Translations under genes and position numbers: made by a program
DNA from: Septoria linicola
Lineage: Eukaryota > Ascomycota > Dothideomycetes > Mycosphaerellales > Mycosphaerellaceae
Reading direction: 5' to 3'
DNA length: 64,000 nucleotides
Assembly (NCBI GenBank): GCA_024114885.1
Contig: CP099422.1
Coordinates: 558,001-622,000, forward strand
The notes under the pieces: model-generated
Databases searched by the model: none
The model's input: only the letters and a program-made list of their open reading frames with translations
Told to the model about the DNA's origin: nothing
Shown here: positions 32,880 through 46,000 of the stretch, piece by piece
How the letters are laid out: each line of letters begins with the position of its first letter
How positions within the stretch are numbered: position 1 is the first letter of the stretch

Positions 32880-35800
32880 ACCCTATCTAGAGGAAGTACG
32901 ACTCTTTTCTAGAACTTTCTCTAGAACTCTTCTTAAAATCGATAATAACTTAATTAAATATTAACTAAATTAGACGATTTATAGTTTAGAAGAAAGCTTA
33001 AAGAAAGCTCTTTTAGAACTACTATACTAAGGATTCTTATTATAATAAACTAGAGAGCTTATAGCCTTTAAAGTCTCTACTATCTCTTACCTAGGAAACT
33101 AGAATTATATAAGAGTATTAAGAGTTATAAAAACTATTATACTAGTCAGACCTCTTAAGTAAGTAGTATACTAACAGGTATTATTAAGAACGACTAAACC
33201 TAAGTATATTATAAGTTAGTAAGCCTAGTATTAAGTTTCTCTCTCTAGAAGCTTTAAGATATTTAATAATTATGTCTCTAAGCGATAAGACCTTTAGTTC
33301 TTAATACCTAAAAGAGTAAGAAAACTATAAGATATAGTCTCTTAGAATAAAGTCTTACTTAACCAAAAAGGGCTATATTAGTACTATAACTTACGATTAG
33401 AACGATACTAGTAACGATAAAGTACTAGCCTCTATTAGGTTAGCTCTAGAGAATAGCTCTCTCTTATAAATTTAAGATAAAGAGATAGCTAAAACAGCTT
33501 AGAATACTCTTAAAGAACTCTATTCCTCTAAAGGATTTAGTTCTAAGTTCCTTCTCTTAAGAGAGCTATTCTAAACTACTCTAGAGACTTTAGAATCTAT
33601 AGAGTCGTATATAAATACGATTCGTCGCCTTACTAATAACCTAAAGAGTAAGTAGCTTAGACTTTAAATAACCTAAACGATAAATATAGCTCCTTTATTA
33701 CCTCTATAAGTTAAAATTTAAGAGATAACGAAGCTAGCTATACTCTAGAGACTTTATTCTCTAATATACTAGACGAATCTAGAAGATATAGTACTAAAGA
33801 AATAGTACTTTTCTCTAGAGATAATAAGTCTAAAAAGTCTATAAAGAACAAACCTAAGAGTACCTCTAAGAGACTAAATAAGAAGAGCCCTAAGGACTCT
33901 ACTAAATATTATTTCTATTATTCTAAGAAAGGATATTTAGAAGAGAAATGTTTTAATAAGTATCCTAGCCTACGCCCTAGTTAGTAGTAAGCTAGTAAAG
34001 AGTCTAAACCTACTAAATCTAGTAGTAGTCTATCTAAAGAAGATATTCTTATTACTAGAGAAGTAGAAGAGATATAAGATAAAGTAGAAGTACTATATTC
34101 TACTATAGATATCGACGTGTCTCTAAACGCTCTTAGTATAGAGCTTAAAGATATATAGATTCTAGACTTAGGTACTAGTAGATATATTATAAATAATAAG
34201 GCGTGTTTTATATCTTTCTATAAGAAAAATACGATAATTAAATAGAGAGAAACTAGCTCTACTATATCCTATAGAGTAGGCGACGTAAAGATACGATGAA
34301 ATAATACTAAAAAAGTCGTAATCTTAACTAATTACCTATATACTCTAGATTTTAAGCTTAATCTAGTATCTGTCTCTTAACTAGATAATAAGAGAGTTAG
34401 AGGCGTAGAAAATAGTAGAATAGAGCTATATAATTCTAGCTATTACCTATTAACTAAGGCTAAGCGAGACAAGTCGCTATATAAGCTAGATATCTTGATT
34501 CCTTCTACTTTCTTAAAGAAAGAAGCTCTATACTTAGAGTCTAAGAGCGACGCTAATATATAGTATTAAGGACTAGGACATATAGGCGATAATGTCTTAA
34601 AATACCTAGACACTAGCCTAGATAATAAAGAAATTAGTCTAAAATACGAGGTATATATTTAATCTGAACATACTTATAAAATAAGTCGCCAAATTATAGA
34701 GAAAGCTAAAAGCTATCTAGATAAGATAAGCTGCGATATCTATAGCCCTATAGAGCCTCCTACTAAATAGGGATATCGCTACTTTATTAGCTTTATAGAT
34801 AATTATAGTTGTTATCTAGAAATTAACCTATTACGACTTAAATCTAAAGCTTTCTCTAGTATTAAAGACTTTAAAGTAAGAGCTAAAATTTCTAACTTAA
34901 ATAGTAATAAAAGGCTACTACTTGAGATATTTAAAAGCGATAATACTAAAGGACTTACTAGTTCTAAAGTAGAGAGTCTCTTTGAAGAAAGTAGTATTAA
35001 ACACGAACTTAGTAGCCTTTATAATCCTAAACAAAATAGGCTTATAGAGAGACTAAATAGAACTCTACTTAATAAAGTACGTGCCTTACTACTAGAGTCT
35101 AATCTTCCTAAGTACTTTTAAGGCGAGGCTCTAGAAGCGGCTATATATCTATATAATAGAACGCTGTACTCGTCTTTGAACTATAAATCACCCTATAAGG
35201 TTAGGTTTAATAAGAAGCCAAACCTTAGTAATATACGCGTTTTTGGCTCTATATCTTATTATTCTAGAGTTAATGCCAAGAAATTAGATTCTAGAGCTCG
35301 CAAGGCTATCTTAATTAGCTATAGCGACTCTAAGAACTATAAACTCTTTAATTTAGAGTCAAAACATACTATCTAGGCACGAGATATTACTATTCTAGAA
35401 AATTAGTTCTATAAATATAAAGATATACTAAGAACTAGTCTAAATCTGGAAGAAGAACCTCTAATAACTCTGTCTAATAATAACCAAAATCTAGAGAAAG
35501 TCTAAGCTTCTCTAGATAAGGTCTAAGCTCCTCTAGGAGAGGTCCGAGCTTCTCTAGATAAAGTCTAAGCTTAGACCTCTAAAAATCAACCTATAAACCT
35601 AGAGTTAGATAGAACTACGCCTACTAGTTCTATATCTAATAGAGATATATCTCTAGAGCTAGAACAAGACGAGTTATAAGATAATATAGAAGGTTTTTCT
35701 AAAGTGCCTAAGATACATATAGGGGATATTACTAGTTCTAGACCTATAAATGCTCTAGAAGACGATAGTCTAGACGACGAGCTAGCCTTATATACCCTTA

Positions 35801-37360
35801 CAGCTAGTAATAATTATAACGACCCTACTACCTATAAAGAAGCTATTAATAGTCCTAATAAAGAGAAATAGTTAGAGTCTATATCGTCTGAAATTAACGA
35901 CCTTAGTAGACTAAAAACCTAGGACTTAGTAGAACTACCTAAAGATAGAAAAGTTATTAAAGGTAGGTAGGTCTATAAGACAAAAAGAGACCCCTATAGT
36001 AATCTTATTAAGTTTAAAAGTAGATAGGTTACTAAGGGCTTTAAGTAAGTACTAGGCCTAGACTACGACGATACTTTTAGTAATATATGTCGCTCTGGAA
36101 CCTAGCGTTCCCTCTTCTATATAGCGGCTTATAAAAAGTTAGAAATCGAATAAATCGATATAAAACTTATTTTCCCTAATAGCTCTATAGATAAAGAGAT
36201 ATATATCGAACAGCCTATAGGTTATCTAGTTAAAGAGGAAGAGTCTAAAGTCTGTCGCCTTAATACTACTTTATATAGCCTAAAACAAGCTAGTAGATAA
36301 TAGTATTTATACCTTAAGTCTATATTAGCTAAATATAATTTTTATCCTTTACTTAAGGATAGTATAGCCTTTAAAAATAAAGAGATAGGCGTCTATATTA
36401 TATATTATATAGACGATATACTTATATTTAGCCCTAGTCTAAACCTAGCAAATTAGGTTAAGACTAATCTCTCTAGATACCTAGAAATAAGCGATCTAGG
36501 CTAAGTTAAGTACTACCTAGGTATAGAAGTATCTAGAGATAGAGCTAATAGAGTAATTACCCTATCTTAAAAGGGTTATCTACTTAACATACTAGAGACA
36601 TATAATAAAATCGAGCTTAATCCTATCTCTATATCTATAGAATAAGATATATGTCTAGAAAAAGTAAAAAATGAAGCTAAACTAGACGATATAAGGTAAT
36701 TTCAAAGGGAGGTAGGCGCCCTTATATACTTAGCTACTAAAACTAGGCCAGATATAGCGTATACTATTAGCTAAGTAGCTAGATCTATATTAAATCTAGA
36801 TTCTATATATTTTAAAGCTCTTAATAGGATCTAGAAATATTTAAATAACCCTAAAGCTCTAGATCTATCGCTAGTATATAAAGCTTAATCTCCTCCCTAT
36901 CTGAAAGCTTATAGCGACGTAGATTAGAAGAGTAATTATACTACGCGAAAATCTACTATAGGTTATTATTTCTTTCTTAATAAACAAGCGCCTATAAGCT
37001 AGCGCTCTATATTATAAAAATCTGTAGCCTTATCTAATTATAAGGCAGAATATATAGCCTTAAAAGAGACTACTAAAGAGGCTATATTCTTAAAAGACCT
37101 CTATAAAGAACTAGAAATAGAAGAAAAGGCAATTATAGTCTATACTAATTCAAACTTAGCTATAGAATTAGCTAATAACCCTGAACACCACGCTAAGACT
37201 AAGCACATAGACATTTAGTACTATTATATACGAGATATCTACTATCTAGGCCTAATAGAGCTACTTTAGGTCTCTATAAAAGAATAAGTAGTAGATATCC
37301 TTACTAAGCTACTAGATACTACTCTATTTAAGAGTCTAAGAGAGTATCTAATAGGATAAA
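32880..37360 (+). pseudogene. RIP-inactivated Copia gag-pol
   Basis: Traces in order: a CCHC zinc knuckle with its first two Cys changed to Tyr near 33905-33965; an aspartic-protease motif reading DLGTS near 34160; a GAG-pre-integrase LGHIG near 34570; integrase core 34730-35160 with YNPKQNRLIERLNRTLL; its C-terminal part in the surviving frame 35176-35376 (VRFNKKPNLSNIRVFGSISY); reverse transcriptase 35850-36560 with the catalytic motif as YIDDI near 36409; and RNase H 36880-37350 (KAEYIALKETTKEA; AKTKHIDI). Many stops are TAG or TAA where CAG, CAA or TGG is expected, as RIP predicts. Not functional. Confidence 0.9.
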
Positions 37361-37802
37361 CCTAGTAGTAAGCGTAGGTAGGGTAAACCTAGCTATCCTA
37401 AGACTTAATATTAAAATAGAATCGATAAAATTCGAATTTTAAGACTATTCTTTAGTTTAAAGACTAGATAGGCGTTTACTAAATTGATTAGTAAGCAAAT
37501 TAATGTCTTACTATAGACTAAAGGACTATAGCTAGTCTATACATAGTAGGGACGCCTATAAAGTATAGAGATCTAGCGATTATAGCCGATTTTAGTCTAA
37601 AAAAGCTTTAACTAAGATTAGAAAAGCTTTGACCTACTCTAGACGAAGCTTTGACCTTCTCTAGAAATAACTCTTTAGCCTAATATATAGTTAGATTATA
37701 GACTATACGCGGCCGCGGATAATAATAGGTATTAATAAAGAGAATACGCCTTTTAATATAATAGGCTTAAAAATAATCTTATATAAGTAAAGCTTAAGAG
37801 AG

Positions 37803-38019
37803 TGTTTTAGAAAGATAAGCTTAGCTTATCCTAAGGCTAGACTTCTAGGGGCGACCCTGACGTCACGTGATAAGGTCACGTGACAGGCGTCGGATTTCCT
37901 AAAAAGGAAGAAGGTCTAAAATTATCTAAATAATACTCTAGAAGTTTCTATAGTATACGTTAGTAGGAGTCCCTAACCTAGTACTATCTAGCTTAAAGGT
38001 CTAGAATTAAAGAGAAGCC
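37803..38019 (+). repeat. 3' LTR of Copia A, first part
   Basis: It begins TGTTTTAGAAAG and carries only one ~62 bp unit, which is nearly free of RIP (GC-rich GACCCTGACGTCACGTGA). It stops at AAGCC (38015-38019), the target duplication of the nested element. Confidence 0.85.
37858..37884 (+). promoter_or_regulatory. CRE/E-box palindrome in the Copia A LTR
   Basis: TGACGTCA (cAMP-response-element-like) overlaps CACGTG, and a second GTCACGTGAC follows after TAAG. The position inside the U3 part of an LTR fits an enhancer bound by bZIP or bHLH factors. The motif is seen directly; the function is inferred. Confidence 0.5.
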
Positions 38020-38296
38020 TATTAAAAGTAGAGCGCGTATTATATACTATATAATATTAAGGAGGATATAGTATAGTAAAGAAGAATAGAGGATTAATCT
38101 TGAACTGACTTATATATATAGTATAGTAGTAATATACTAGGAACTAAATATAAAGTTAATTAAGTTAGTTATCTAAGAAGAGAAGAGAGAGAAGTAAGAT
38201 ATACCTCTTACTAAGCCTTAGGTAGATACCTTAGGTATCTAGAACTATACTTAAATTACTATATCTAGACTAACTATCTAGGATATACTCTTAATA
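38020..38296 (-). repeat. LTR of Copia B (3' LTR on the coding strand)
   Basis: 277 bp, matching 44044-44320 with few differences, nearly all transitions. This implies a recent insertion relative to RIP, or RIP acting on both copies alike. Confidence 0.9.
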
Positions 38297-38399
38297 CTCC
38301 TACTTATACTATATAGTTAGATCTTTTAATAGATTATCTATAGTACTTAAATACTAGTCCTAATCTTGATTAGTTATTAAGTACTTACTTTTTAGACTA

Positions 38400-41300
38400 A
38401 TAACTAGATAGTACTAACTATTAATCTAATAAAACTTTCTATACTACTATCTCCTATAAAAAGGTAAAAGAAATACCTTCTATAAGATCTTCTTTCTCTC
38501 TTATATAGGAGTAGATTATCTAGGATATAGACTATCTAGTAAGTTACTCTTGTCCTTTCTTATAGCTAATTCTAATAGCTCTCTAGATACCTTATAGTCT
38601 AGTCCTATACTTAATTATATTCTATATAGCTTCTTAGTTCCCTATAGGCCTTTAGAGTATACTATTCTTAGCTATAGAGATCTTATATTAAGCTAGAGAG
38701 TAGAGTAACTATATACTAGTACTAGAGATAATAGCTACTATAGAGGAGGTCTTTAATATTAACTAGTACTTAGCCTTAGAGAGTATCTAGTTTAGCTAGA
38801 TACTATATAGTAATATTATAGTTAGTAATAGGTCTAATATTAGTAAGAGTATTTAGGACTTTATAAAGTCTAACTAAGGAGAAGTTAAGTAACTAAAATA
38901 TTCTTTTAGACTCCTCTTAGTTTAACTCTAAGGCTTAGAGTTATCTTTTATATACCTCTTATATAAGGTAGAGCTACCTTATAAACTCCTAAAACTATAG
39001 TCTATTCTTTAGCTTAGTAAGACTATCTACTACTATCTCTTTTATATTTATATATTCTATAGAAATAAGTCTATTCTACTAGAGCTTTCTTATAGTATTA
39101 TATAAGATATTAATATATTTAGACTTGTTATAAATATATAAGTCCTTAACTAGAGTAAGAGTAGCTTAGTTATTATCTTTTAGCTAAATTAGCCTAATTC
39201 TAGTAATAGTTTCCTAGTTACTAAGGATCCTTAGTTAGTAAGAATATTCTCCTACTAACTCTAGATATCTAAGCTCTCTTAAAAGAGTACTAAGGAACTA
39301 TAACTATTTTATATATACTCCTATAGCTATATATTTAGCTTCTATTATAGATATAGCTATAGATTTCTACTTCTTACTTATCTAGGAGATTAGTATACTA
39401 TAAAGAAAGAAGATATATCTAAGGATTAAGACTCTATTAGTCTTATCTATTATATAGTTAGAGTCTATATATCTAGTAAGATAGCCTTAACTATTCCTTA
39501 AGTATCTTAGACTAAGGTCTAGGTTTAATCTTAGGTATCTAGTTAGCTTCTTTAGAGCCTTTATATATCCTACTATTAGATTACTAATATAGGAGCTTAA
39601 TCTTCTAAAAGTAAATAAGATATCTAGTCTTATAATAGTTATAAGCTATATCTATATTCTAATAATAGATTAGTACTCCTATTTATTATATCTTTTATTA
39701 TTTAGTCTAGTAGGCTTTAGACTTTTATAGCTGTCTATTAGTAAAAGAGTTAGTAATATAGTTTCTTAGCCTATTCCTATCTTAGCTAGGTTCTCTTAGA
39801 TATACTACTTCTAGTTAAGTTTTAGCTAGCCTTACTATCTGTTTCTTATTAGTCTTATTCTAAGAATCTTATCTAGTTCTCTAAGATCTTTAATCTTAAA
39901 GACCTTACTAAGTTAGTCTTTAAACTAGAGGATATCCTCTAGTCTCTCTATAGTAATAGGTATATTATTAATATAGATTAGGATTATTAGGTCTTTTCTT
40001 TTCTTATAGATTAGAAGATATAGATCTACTTCTAACTATCTAAATCCTATTCCTTTTAGCTTTAATATATATAGCTAATTCTAGTCTCTTATAGCTTACT
40101 TTAGCCTATAAAGACTCCTTAGAACTTATAAAATTATACTAGTTAGTAGGTTAATACCTAGTAGTAGGATTATATAGATATCCTTATATAGAGTACTCTC
40201 TATAAATATATTATTTATATCTACTTAGTATAGAACTAGGTCCTTCTTATAGACTATAGCTATAAATCCTCTTAGAGTATCCTACCTAACTATAGAGGCG
40301 AAAGTTTCTATATAGTCTACTCTATACTTTTAAAAGAACTCTCTTATAACTAGTCTTGCCTTAAACTTTTTAATAGTACTACTAAGTTTTCTCTTAATAT
40401 TAAAGACCTATCTTAAGGTAACTAAGTTAGCCTCTTTTAGTAGGACTACTATAGTCTAGATATTATTACTTATAAGTATATCTAGCTCCTTCTAAATAGC
40501 TTCTTACTATAGATAACTCTACTTAGGATTACTTACTACTTCTTTATAGTTCCTTAGGATTAGAATCTTCTATTTATATATTCCTACTTCTTTAGTAGTA
40601 GAGAATATAATCTCTTTAACTTCCTTTAAGAATTCTAAGTCCTATAGGATATCTAGGTTAATAGAGCTTATAGCTAAGAAGAAAGCCTAATACTCTAGGA
40701 GTATTTCCTTATCTAGCTAACTATTCTAATCTAACTTAAGCCTAATTAGCTTTAGCTTCTAGTTAAATCTATTAAGTTTTTAGAATACTTTCCTCTTTCT
40801 AAGAGTTTACTTTAGAGCTATCTACTCCTAATCTATCTCTATAGTTTCTTAGATAGAATTCTTAGATTCTTTCTTAACTTTCTCTTAGTCTAGGAATTTT
40901 CTATACTCTTCTATATCTTCTAGTAGAGGTAGAAGTTATATAAAGAGTTTCTTTCTTTCTTAAACCTATACTAATAGCTAAGGAGGAGGAGGCTTCTACT
41001 AGCTTAGACTAGGAGTACCTAGGGTACTTCTACTAGCTTATAGAGTAGGCTAGCTAATAGTTCTTAGCCTTCTAATAGGTCTTCTTTCTAAAGCTAAACT
41101 AGAGAGATTCTTAATCTTAATATTTAAGTCTAATTCTCTATCTAGCTTATCTTTAAAGAAGATTATATTAGTATACTACTTAATAGCTTTTATATCTAGC
41201 TCCTAGAACTTCTATATCTTTACTATATTATTATAGTATCTAAAAAACATAGTATTCTTTCCTCTATTTATTAGTTTATTACTCCTTACCTACTAAGGCT

Positions 41301-43900
41301 ATACTCTTATATCTATATATACTATAGCTCTATATCCCTATACCTTAAGGTAGAAGACTATTAGTTTGATTCTATTAAAAGCTTTATTAGGTAAGAGCTT
41401 AAATCTCTTAATATTAGATCTATTTAGAAGCTTGTTCTTTATATATACTTATACTTTAAAAGCTTCTAGCTAAAACTTAATAGGTATCTTACTCTCTTTA
41501 AGTATTACTCTAATAGAGGCCTCTAATATTTAGATAGATCTCTTAACTACTCTATTCTAGAGTAAATTATAGGCCTTAGTTAGCTTAAGAGTAATTCTAA
41601 AGTCCTTCTCCTACTATTTAATTAAAGTAGTAATTTCTCTAGTATTATTAGCTCTTATAGACTTAAGGAGTACTACTAACTACCTTTCTACCTTAATCCT
41701 CTAGTTCTAAAGAGTAGTTAGTATATCTAATCTAGCTTTAAGTAGAAATACCTATTTCTTTCTTAAGAAGTTATTAATAATCTTAAGCTACTATATAAAA
41801 CCTTTTACTAATAATAGTAATAGTCTATAGATATCTACTAATATAAGAGCTAATCTTTTAGGTCTTCTCTTAATAGACTTATCTAGGTATTTCTTTATTT
41901 TATCTATTATATAGATCCTATACTTATACTCTTCCTAGCTAGGAATTAGAATTCTTTTCTTTAGGTTAGTAACTTTATAAAGGTTTAAGAGTAACCTCCT
42001 TCTAAAGTATATAAATCTTCTATACTATAGCTCTTACTATTTTAGATCCTTCTCTAATAGGGTAGTATAGGTATTATTAACCTCTATAGGATTATATAGT
42101 AAGTAATATAACTTTTCCTATAGAAGAGGTAATATCTTACTAATAAATAGAATATCTCTAACTAGCTTAGTCTTTATAACTATTTAGCTATCTAGGGAGG
42201 TAAGAGTAAAATTAGGCTTTTAGACTCTAAATTACTTACTAAACTAATCTTATAATATAAGATTTACTCTAAGATTAGGAATAAATAGTACTCTATTAAG
42301 TAGAACTTCTCCTTCTAAGATTTCTTTTATCTATATTAGTCTAGAGTAGGTTATATAGAGGTATCCTCCTCCTACCTTAATCTATATTTTCTTCCTTAGT
42401 AGCTTTACTAATCTAAAGAAGAATAGTTAGTTAGTTATATAGGATAAGATATAGGAATCTAAGAGCTATTCTTAGAGTAATAACTTGCCTTTAGCCTTAA
42501 TTATAGAATAGGCTAACTTATCTTAATTATTATCTTCTAATAAGGAATTATTATTACTTCTAGAACTAGAATAAGTTCTAGAATTAGAACTAGAACTAGA
42601 CTCCTAGGCTAAAAATCCTTTCTTTTTCTAGAAGCTTTCTAGACTTTTCTATTCTCTAAAGCTACTTACCTATTCTCTAGATAGCCTTCTTTAGCTTATT
42701 ATATAATAATAACTTATAAACAGCTTTCTTAATATATCTAGTATTTCTTAGTAAAGAGGATCTTCTAACTCTTCTTCTAAAGAATAATCTCTAAGGGTCC
42801 TTCTAGTTCTTAGTACTATTTCTTTACTAGGATAGTTTCTTAGTAGTAGAGAAGTTAGGATAATCTTTTAACTAGTACTTCTCTTTCTTATAGAGCTAGT
42901 ATATTAGTAGAGACTTTCCTTAGTAGGACTACCTAGAATAGAATATAGCTAAATCTATATCTATCTTATCTAGATTATCTCTTATCTTTTAGGACTTAAG
43001 TAGAAGGAGAATAGTATCTATATCTAAGGATAGTTAGATTATAATAGTATCCTTAGCTACTTAGTATAATATAGATAGAGACTATAGGAGATATTTTAGC
43101 CTTTTCTCTTAGCTCTAGTAGTAAGTTTCCTAAGGATTAATCTTAGTAATCCTCTTATCTAGGCCTTTAAAGTATCTCTATACTTCTCTAATTATCTTAT
43201 TAGGTAATATCCTATATATAATAAACTACTTAATTAGATCTATAGTATAGGACTTTAGGACTCTATTATACTTATTCTAGAGAATTATCTATATCTTAGC
43301 TACTAATATAGTATTATACTATATCTCTAGCTCTATCTTATTATCTTTACTAATACTATATCTAATACTAAACCTATATACTATATTATCTTTTAAGAAG
43401 TATTAATTCTAAGTAATATATATCTAGAGACTAGTATCCTACTAAACTATATATAGGTTCTCTCTAATAATTAGTTAGCTAATTACCTAGAACTAGTCCT
43501 TTCTTTCTAGCTTATCTATCTATAGCTTAAACTATTTCTTCTAGTTAGTTCTATCTAGAATTAGAATACTTTAGCTCTTCTTATTCTCTTAGTCTATTAT
43601 AGAAATAAGTAAATAGAATAAATAATTAGTAGAATACTTTAGACTAGCTAAGGATTTAAGAGAAGAGTAATTTCTTATAGTAGAGAGACTAGCTCTAAGA
43701 GATAGAGATTCCTTATATTTAGGAAATTACTAAGACTTAGATCTTTCTCTCTTAGTAGAGTTTCTACTACTAGGTAGTAGGAAGGCTAGGTAGCCTCTTC
43801 TAACTCTAGTAATACTAGGTATAATAGTAGAGAACTAGGTAGGTATTAATAAAGTAGAAATATACTACTATCTTATAGAGATCTTTACTAACTTATATAC
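38400..43900 (-). pseudogene. RIP-inactivated Copia gag-pol of element B
   Basis: Read on the minus strand, reverse transcriptase is recognisable: VDYIETFA near 40320, and the catalytic block reading LIILIYINNIPI near 39960-39990, where YVDD has become YINN by GAC-to-AAT changes. RNase H lies towards 38400-39700, integrase towards 41000-42200 and gag towards 42500-43800. That order is inferred from the RT position and the family layout. There are stops throughout. Not functional. Confidence 0.8.
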
Positions 43901-44043
43901 TACTAGGTATAAACTAGCTTTATTAGTAATATAGTTAGAGAAACTTCTAGGCTCTAAATATTTTCTATAAACTATAAGAGATATAAGTAACCTATATAAA
44001 TATAGGTTACTCCTATTTAGTATATAAACCTAGGCTTATAACC

Positions 44044-44320
44044 TATTAAAAGTAGAGAGCGTATTATATACTATATAATATTAAGGAGAGTATAGTATAG
44101 TAAAGAAGAATAGAAGATTAATCTTAAACTAACTTATATATATAGTATAGTAGTAATATACTAGGAACTAAATATAAAGTTAATTAAGTTAGTTATCTAA
44201 GAAGAGAAGAGAGAGAAGTAAGATATACCTCTTACTAAGCCTTAGGTAGATACCTTAGGTATCTAGAACTATACTTAAATTACTATATCTAGACTAACTA
44301 TCTAGGATATACTCTTAATA
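44044..44320 (-). repeat. LTR of Copia B (5' LTR on the coding strand)
   Basis: 277 bp partner of 38020-38296. It ends ACTCTTAATA immediately before the AAGCC duplication. Confidence 0.9.
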
Positions 44321-44325
44321 AAGCC

Positions 44326-44611
44326 TAAAGAAAGTTAGATTTCTAATTAAAGATTCTATAACTTTCTAAACTAGTCTAAGGCTACGTAAGCGATTATATA
44401 GCCTAGAAGCTTCTAGTAGTCTTAGAGAGAATACTTAAGTAGACGCTTATACTCTACTTAGTAGAATAATAATAATAAAAAGTTCTAACTACTCTCTAAT
44501 TAACTTAATTCTCCTTAATAATAGTCGATTAACTAACTATTAATATTTAATTAACCTCTAAGTTAAATATTAATTAAGAACTAACGAGCTATCTCTACTA
44601 AAATCTTAAAA
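44326..44611 (+). repeat. 3' LTR of Copia A, second part
   Basis: It continues the LTR from TAAAGAAAGTTAG to TACTAAAATCTTAAAA, matching 32523-32816. Together with 37803-38019 it makes ~503 bp, about two 62 bp units shorter than the 5' LTR. Confidence 0.85.
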
Positions 44612-45655
44612 CCTCTAGCTATAATATAGTAGTAGTTTTATACTTAGTAGTAGATAGAGTACTAGTAGTACTATATAGTTAGAGTCGAGCTACTAGCTAT
44701 ATAAGTAAGCTATATTAAATAGATTATATTATAGCCTATTTAAGAGCTATACCTAGAGAGTAGCCTTATATATAGTCCTTCTTATAATAGAAAACTATCG
44801 TCTTATATATATTAAGATAATTATAAGATATTATATACTCCTAGCGCTATAGCTTCTAGACTATTATTAATAGTAGATAGCTATTTTAAATATAGTATAT
44901 AATAGCGACGTAGCTAATTATCTATAGCGTATATATTATAGGCGCCTACTAGTACGTCTCTACTCTCTATATAAGCCTTTACTAGTATAGCTCGAATAAG
45001 TTATTATTATCGACTACTTTAACTATCGTCTAGCTAGATTAGCTAGAGAAGTAAAGTAGCTTATCGTAGCGTTATAATAAGATAGTAGACTAACTATAGT
45101 AAAAAGAAAAATACCTACGCTCGTCCTCTAGTATATTAAACTTAGTCTTACTAGATCTCTAAACTTTCTAATAAGATATTATCGCGAGTAGATATACCTC
45201 TTACCTCCTATAAGCCTTATAATAGTAACGTACTATATAGCACTTTCTAAGATATTATATATAAGCTAGACGTAACTATAGATCTTACTTCTCTAATAAG
45301 AATCGATCTTATATATTTATCTTAGCTCTCTTAAATAATATACGAGTAGGCTCTACTTCTCGAAACATCTCTATCGACTAGTTAATTAGAAGCGTAGCTA
45401 CGAGACAATAGTAACCTTCTTTGCTCGATCTATATAGTATATATACTAAGTAGGCTACTCTATATACTACGACTCTATAAGAGCGACTATCTTTTTATAG
45501 CCTACGTTAGCTATTCTTTCTTCTAAAACGACACCTAATCAGATAAGTTCTCTTCTCTCCACGTGTCGACTAAAGTCTAAAGACGTACGTGCGAAATAAG
45601 AGGGCGCTTACTAGTATAGTCGATTAGGTAGCGCTGTTCTATAGCTCTCTCTAGA
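44612..45655. other. Unidentified RIP-mutated fragment, right edge
   Basis: AT-rich, stop-filled sequence with no LTR similarity that I can see. RIP fades between about 45530 and 45660, where normal composition returns. Confidence 0.45.
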
Positions 45656-46000
45656 CTATAACACGATAGCTGAGGCACTTCAAGCGCAGTGCATTAATAT
45701 GAACAACCTCACGACTTTGGAGAAGGATGGAGTATTCGAGTATACACTGCTCATACATCAGGGCAATGGTTTCTCCACACGAAGGCAAGATATCGAGCGC
45801 TGATGGCTAGAGAGGAGTGCACGTCGTTGCAAAGGAAGTGCGTCAAGACGGCGTGTCGAATCGGCTGACTGGCCCCAGCGAAAGCGCCTGGAGATGCGAC
45901 TGTCCAATTTACGACATGTTCAGTGTCACCACGCCCACGACGCCCGGCATCAGCGATGACGGTGTTGATATCGCGAATCCGCTACGCGCAGTGACAGCCC
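45656..46000. other. Spacer between transposon block and next gene
   Basis: Normal-composition sequence holding the 3' side of the minus-strand gene at 46001. No gene is supported. Confidence 0.4.

Larger units (their letters stand above)
38020..44320 (-). mobile_element. Nested Copia-type retrotransposon B
   Basis: 6,301 bp with two near-identical 277 bp LTRs (38020-38296 and 44044-44320). Termini TATTAA..TTAATA fit TGTTAA..TTAACA after RIP. It is flanked by the 5 bp duplication AAGCC (38015-38019 and 44321-44325). An uninterrupted AGAAGCCTAAAG at 32518 shows the empty site. The coding strand is minus. Confidence 0.92.
32191..44611 (+). mobile_element. Copia-type LTR retrotransposon A, interrupted by a nested element
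   Basis: The 5' LTR is 32191-32816. The internal region is 32817-37802, with a purine-rich tract (AAGAGAG) just before the 3' LTR. The 3' LTR starts TGTTTTAGAAAG at 37803 and is split into 37803-38019 and 44326-44611 by the nested element. Domain order is gag, protease, integrase, reverse transcriptase, RNase H, which defines Copia/Ty1. No target duplication is visible at the outer ends. RIP has inactivated it. Confidence 0.88.
29625..45655. other. RIP-mutated AT-rich transposon block
   Basis: Composition changes abruptly near 29625 and back near 45655. Inside, CpA and TpG are rare and TpA is dominant. Stop codons fill every frame, and the text is largely built of CTA/TAG/TTA-like words. This is the signature of repeat-induced point mutation, a sexual-cycle C-to-T process of Pezizomycotina acting on duplicated DNA. 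It holds nested Copia elements plus unidentified fragments. Only one reading frame above 60 codons survives (35176-35376). Confidence 0.95.

Noticed and set aside
29625..45655. A CRISPR-like or tandem-repeat array in the AT-rich block
   Set aside because: The repetition is explained by Copia LTRs, a duplicated gag region and RIP word bias; there is no regular repeat-spacer pattern, and the host is a fungus.
29625..45655. A centromere or mitochondrial insertion as the source of AT-richness
   Set aside because: Copia domains, LTRs, a target duplication and CpA/TpG depletion fit RIP-mutated transposons; no mitochondrial genes are seen.
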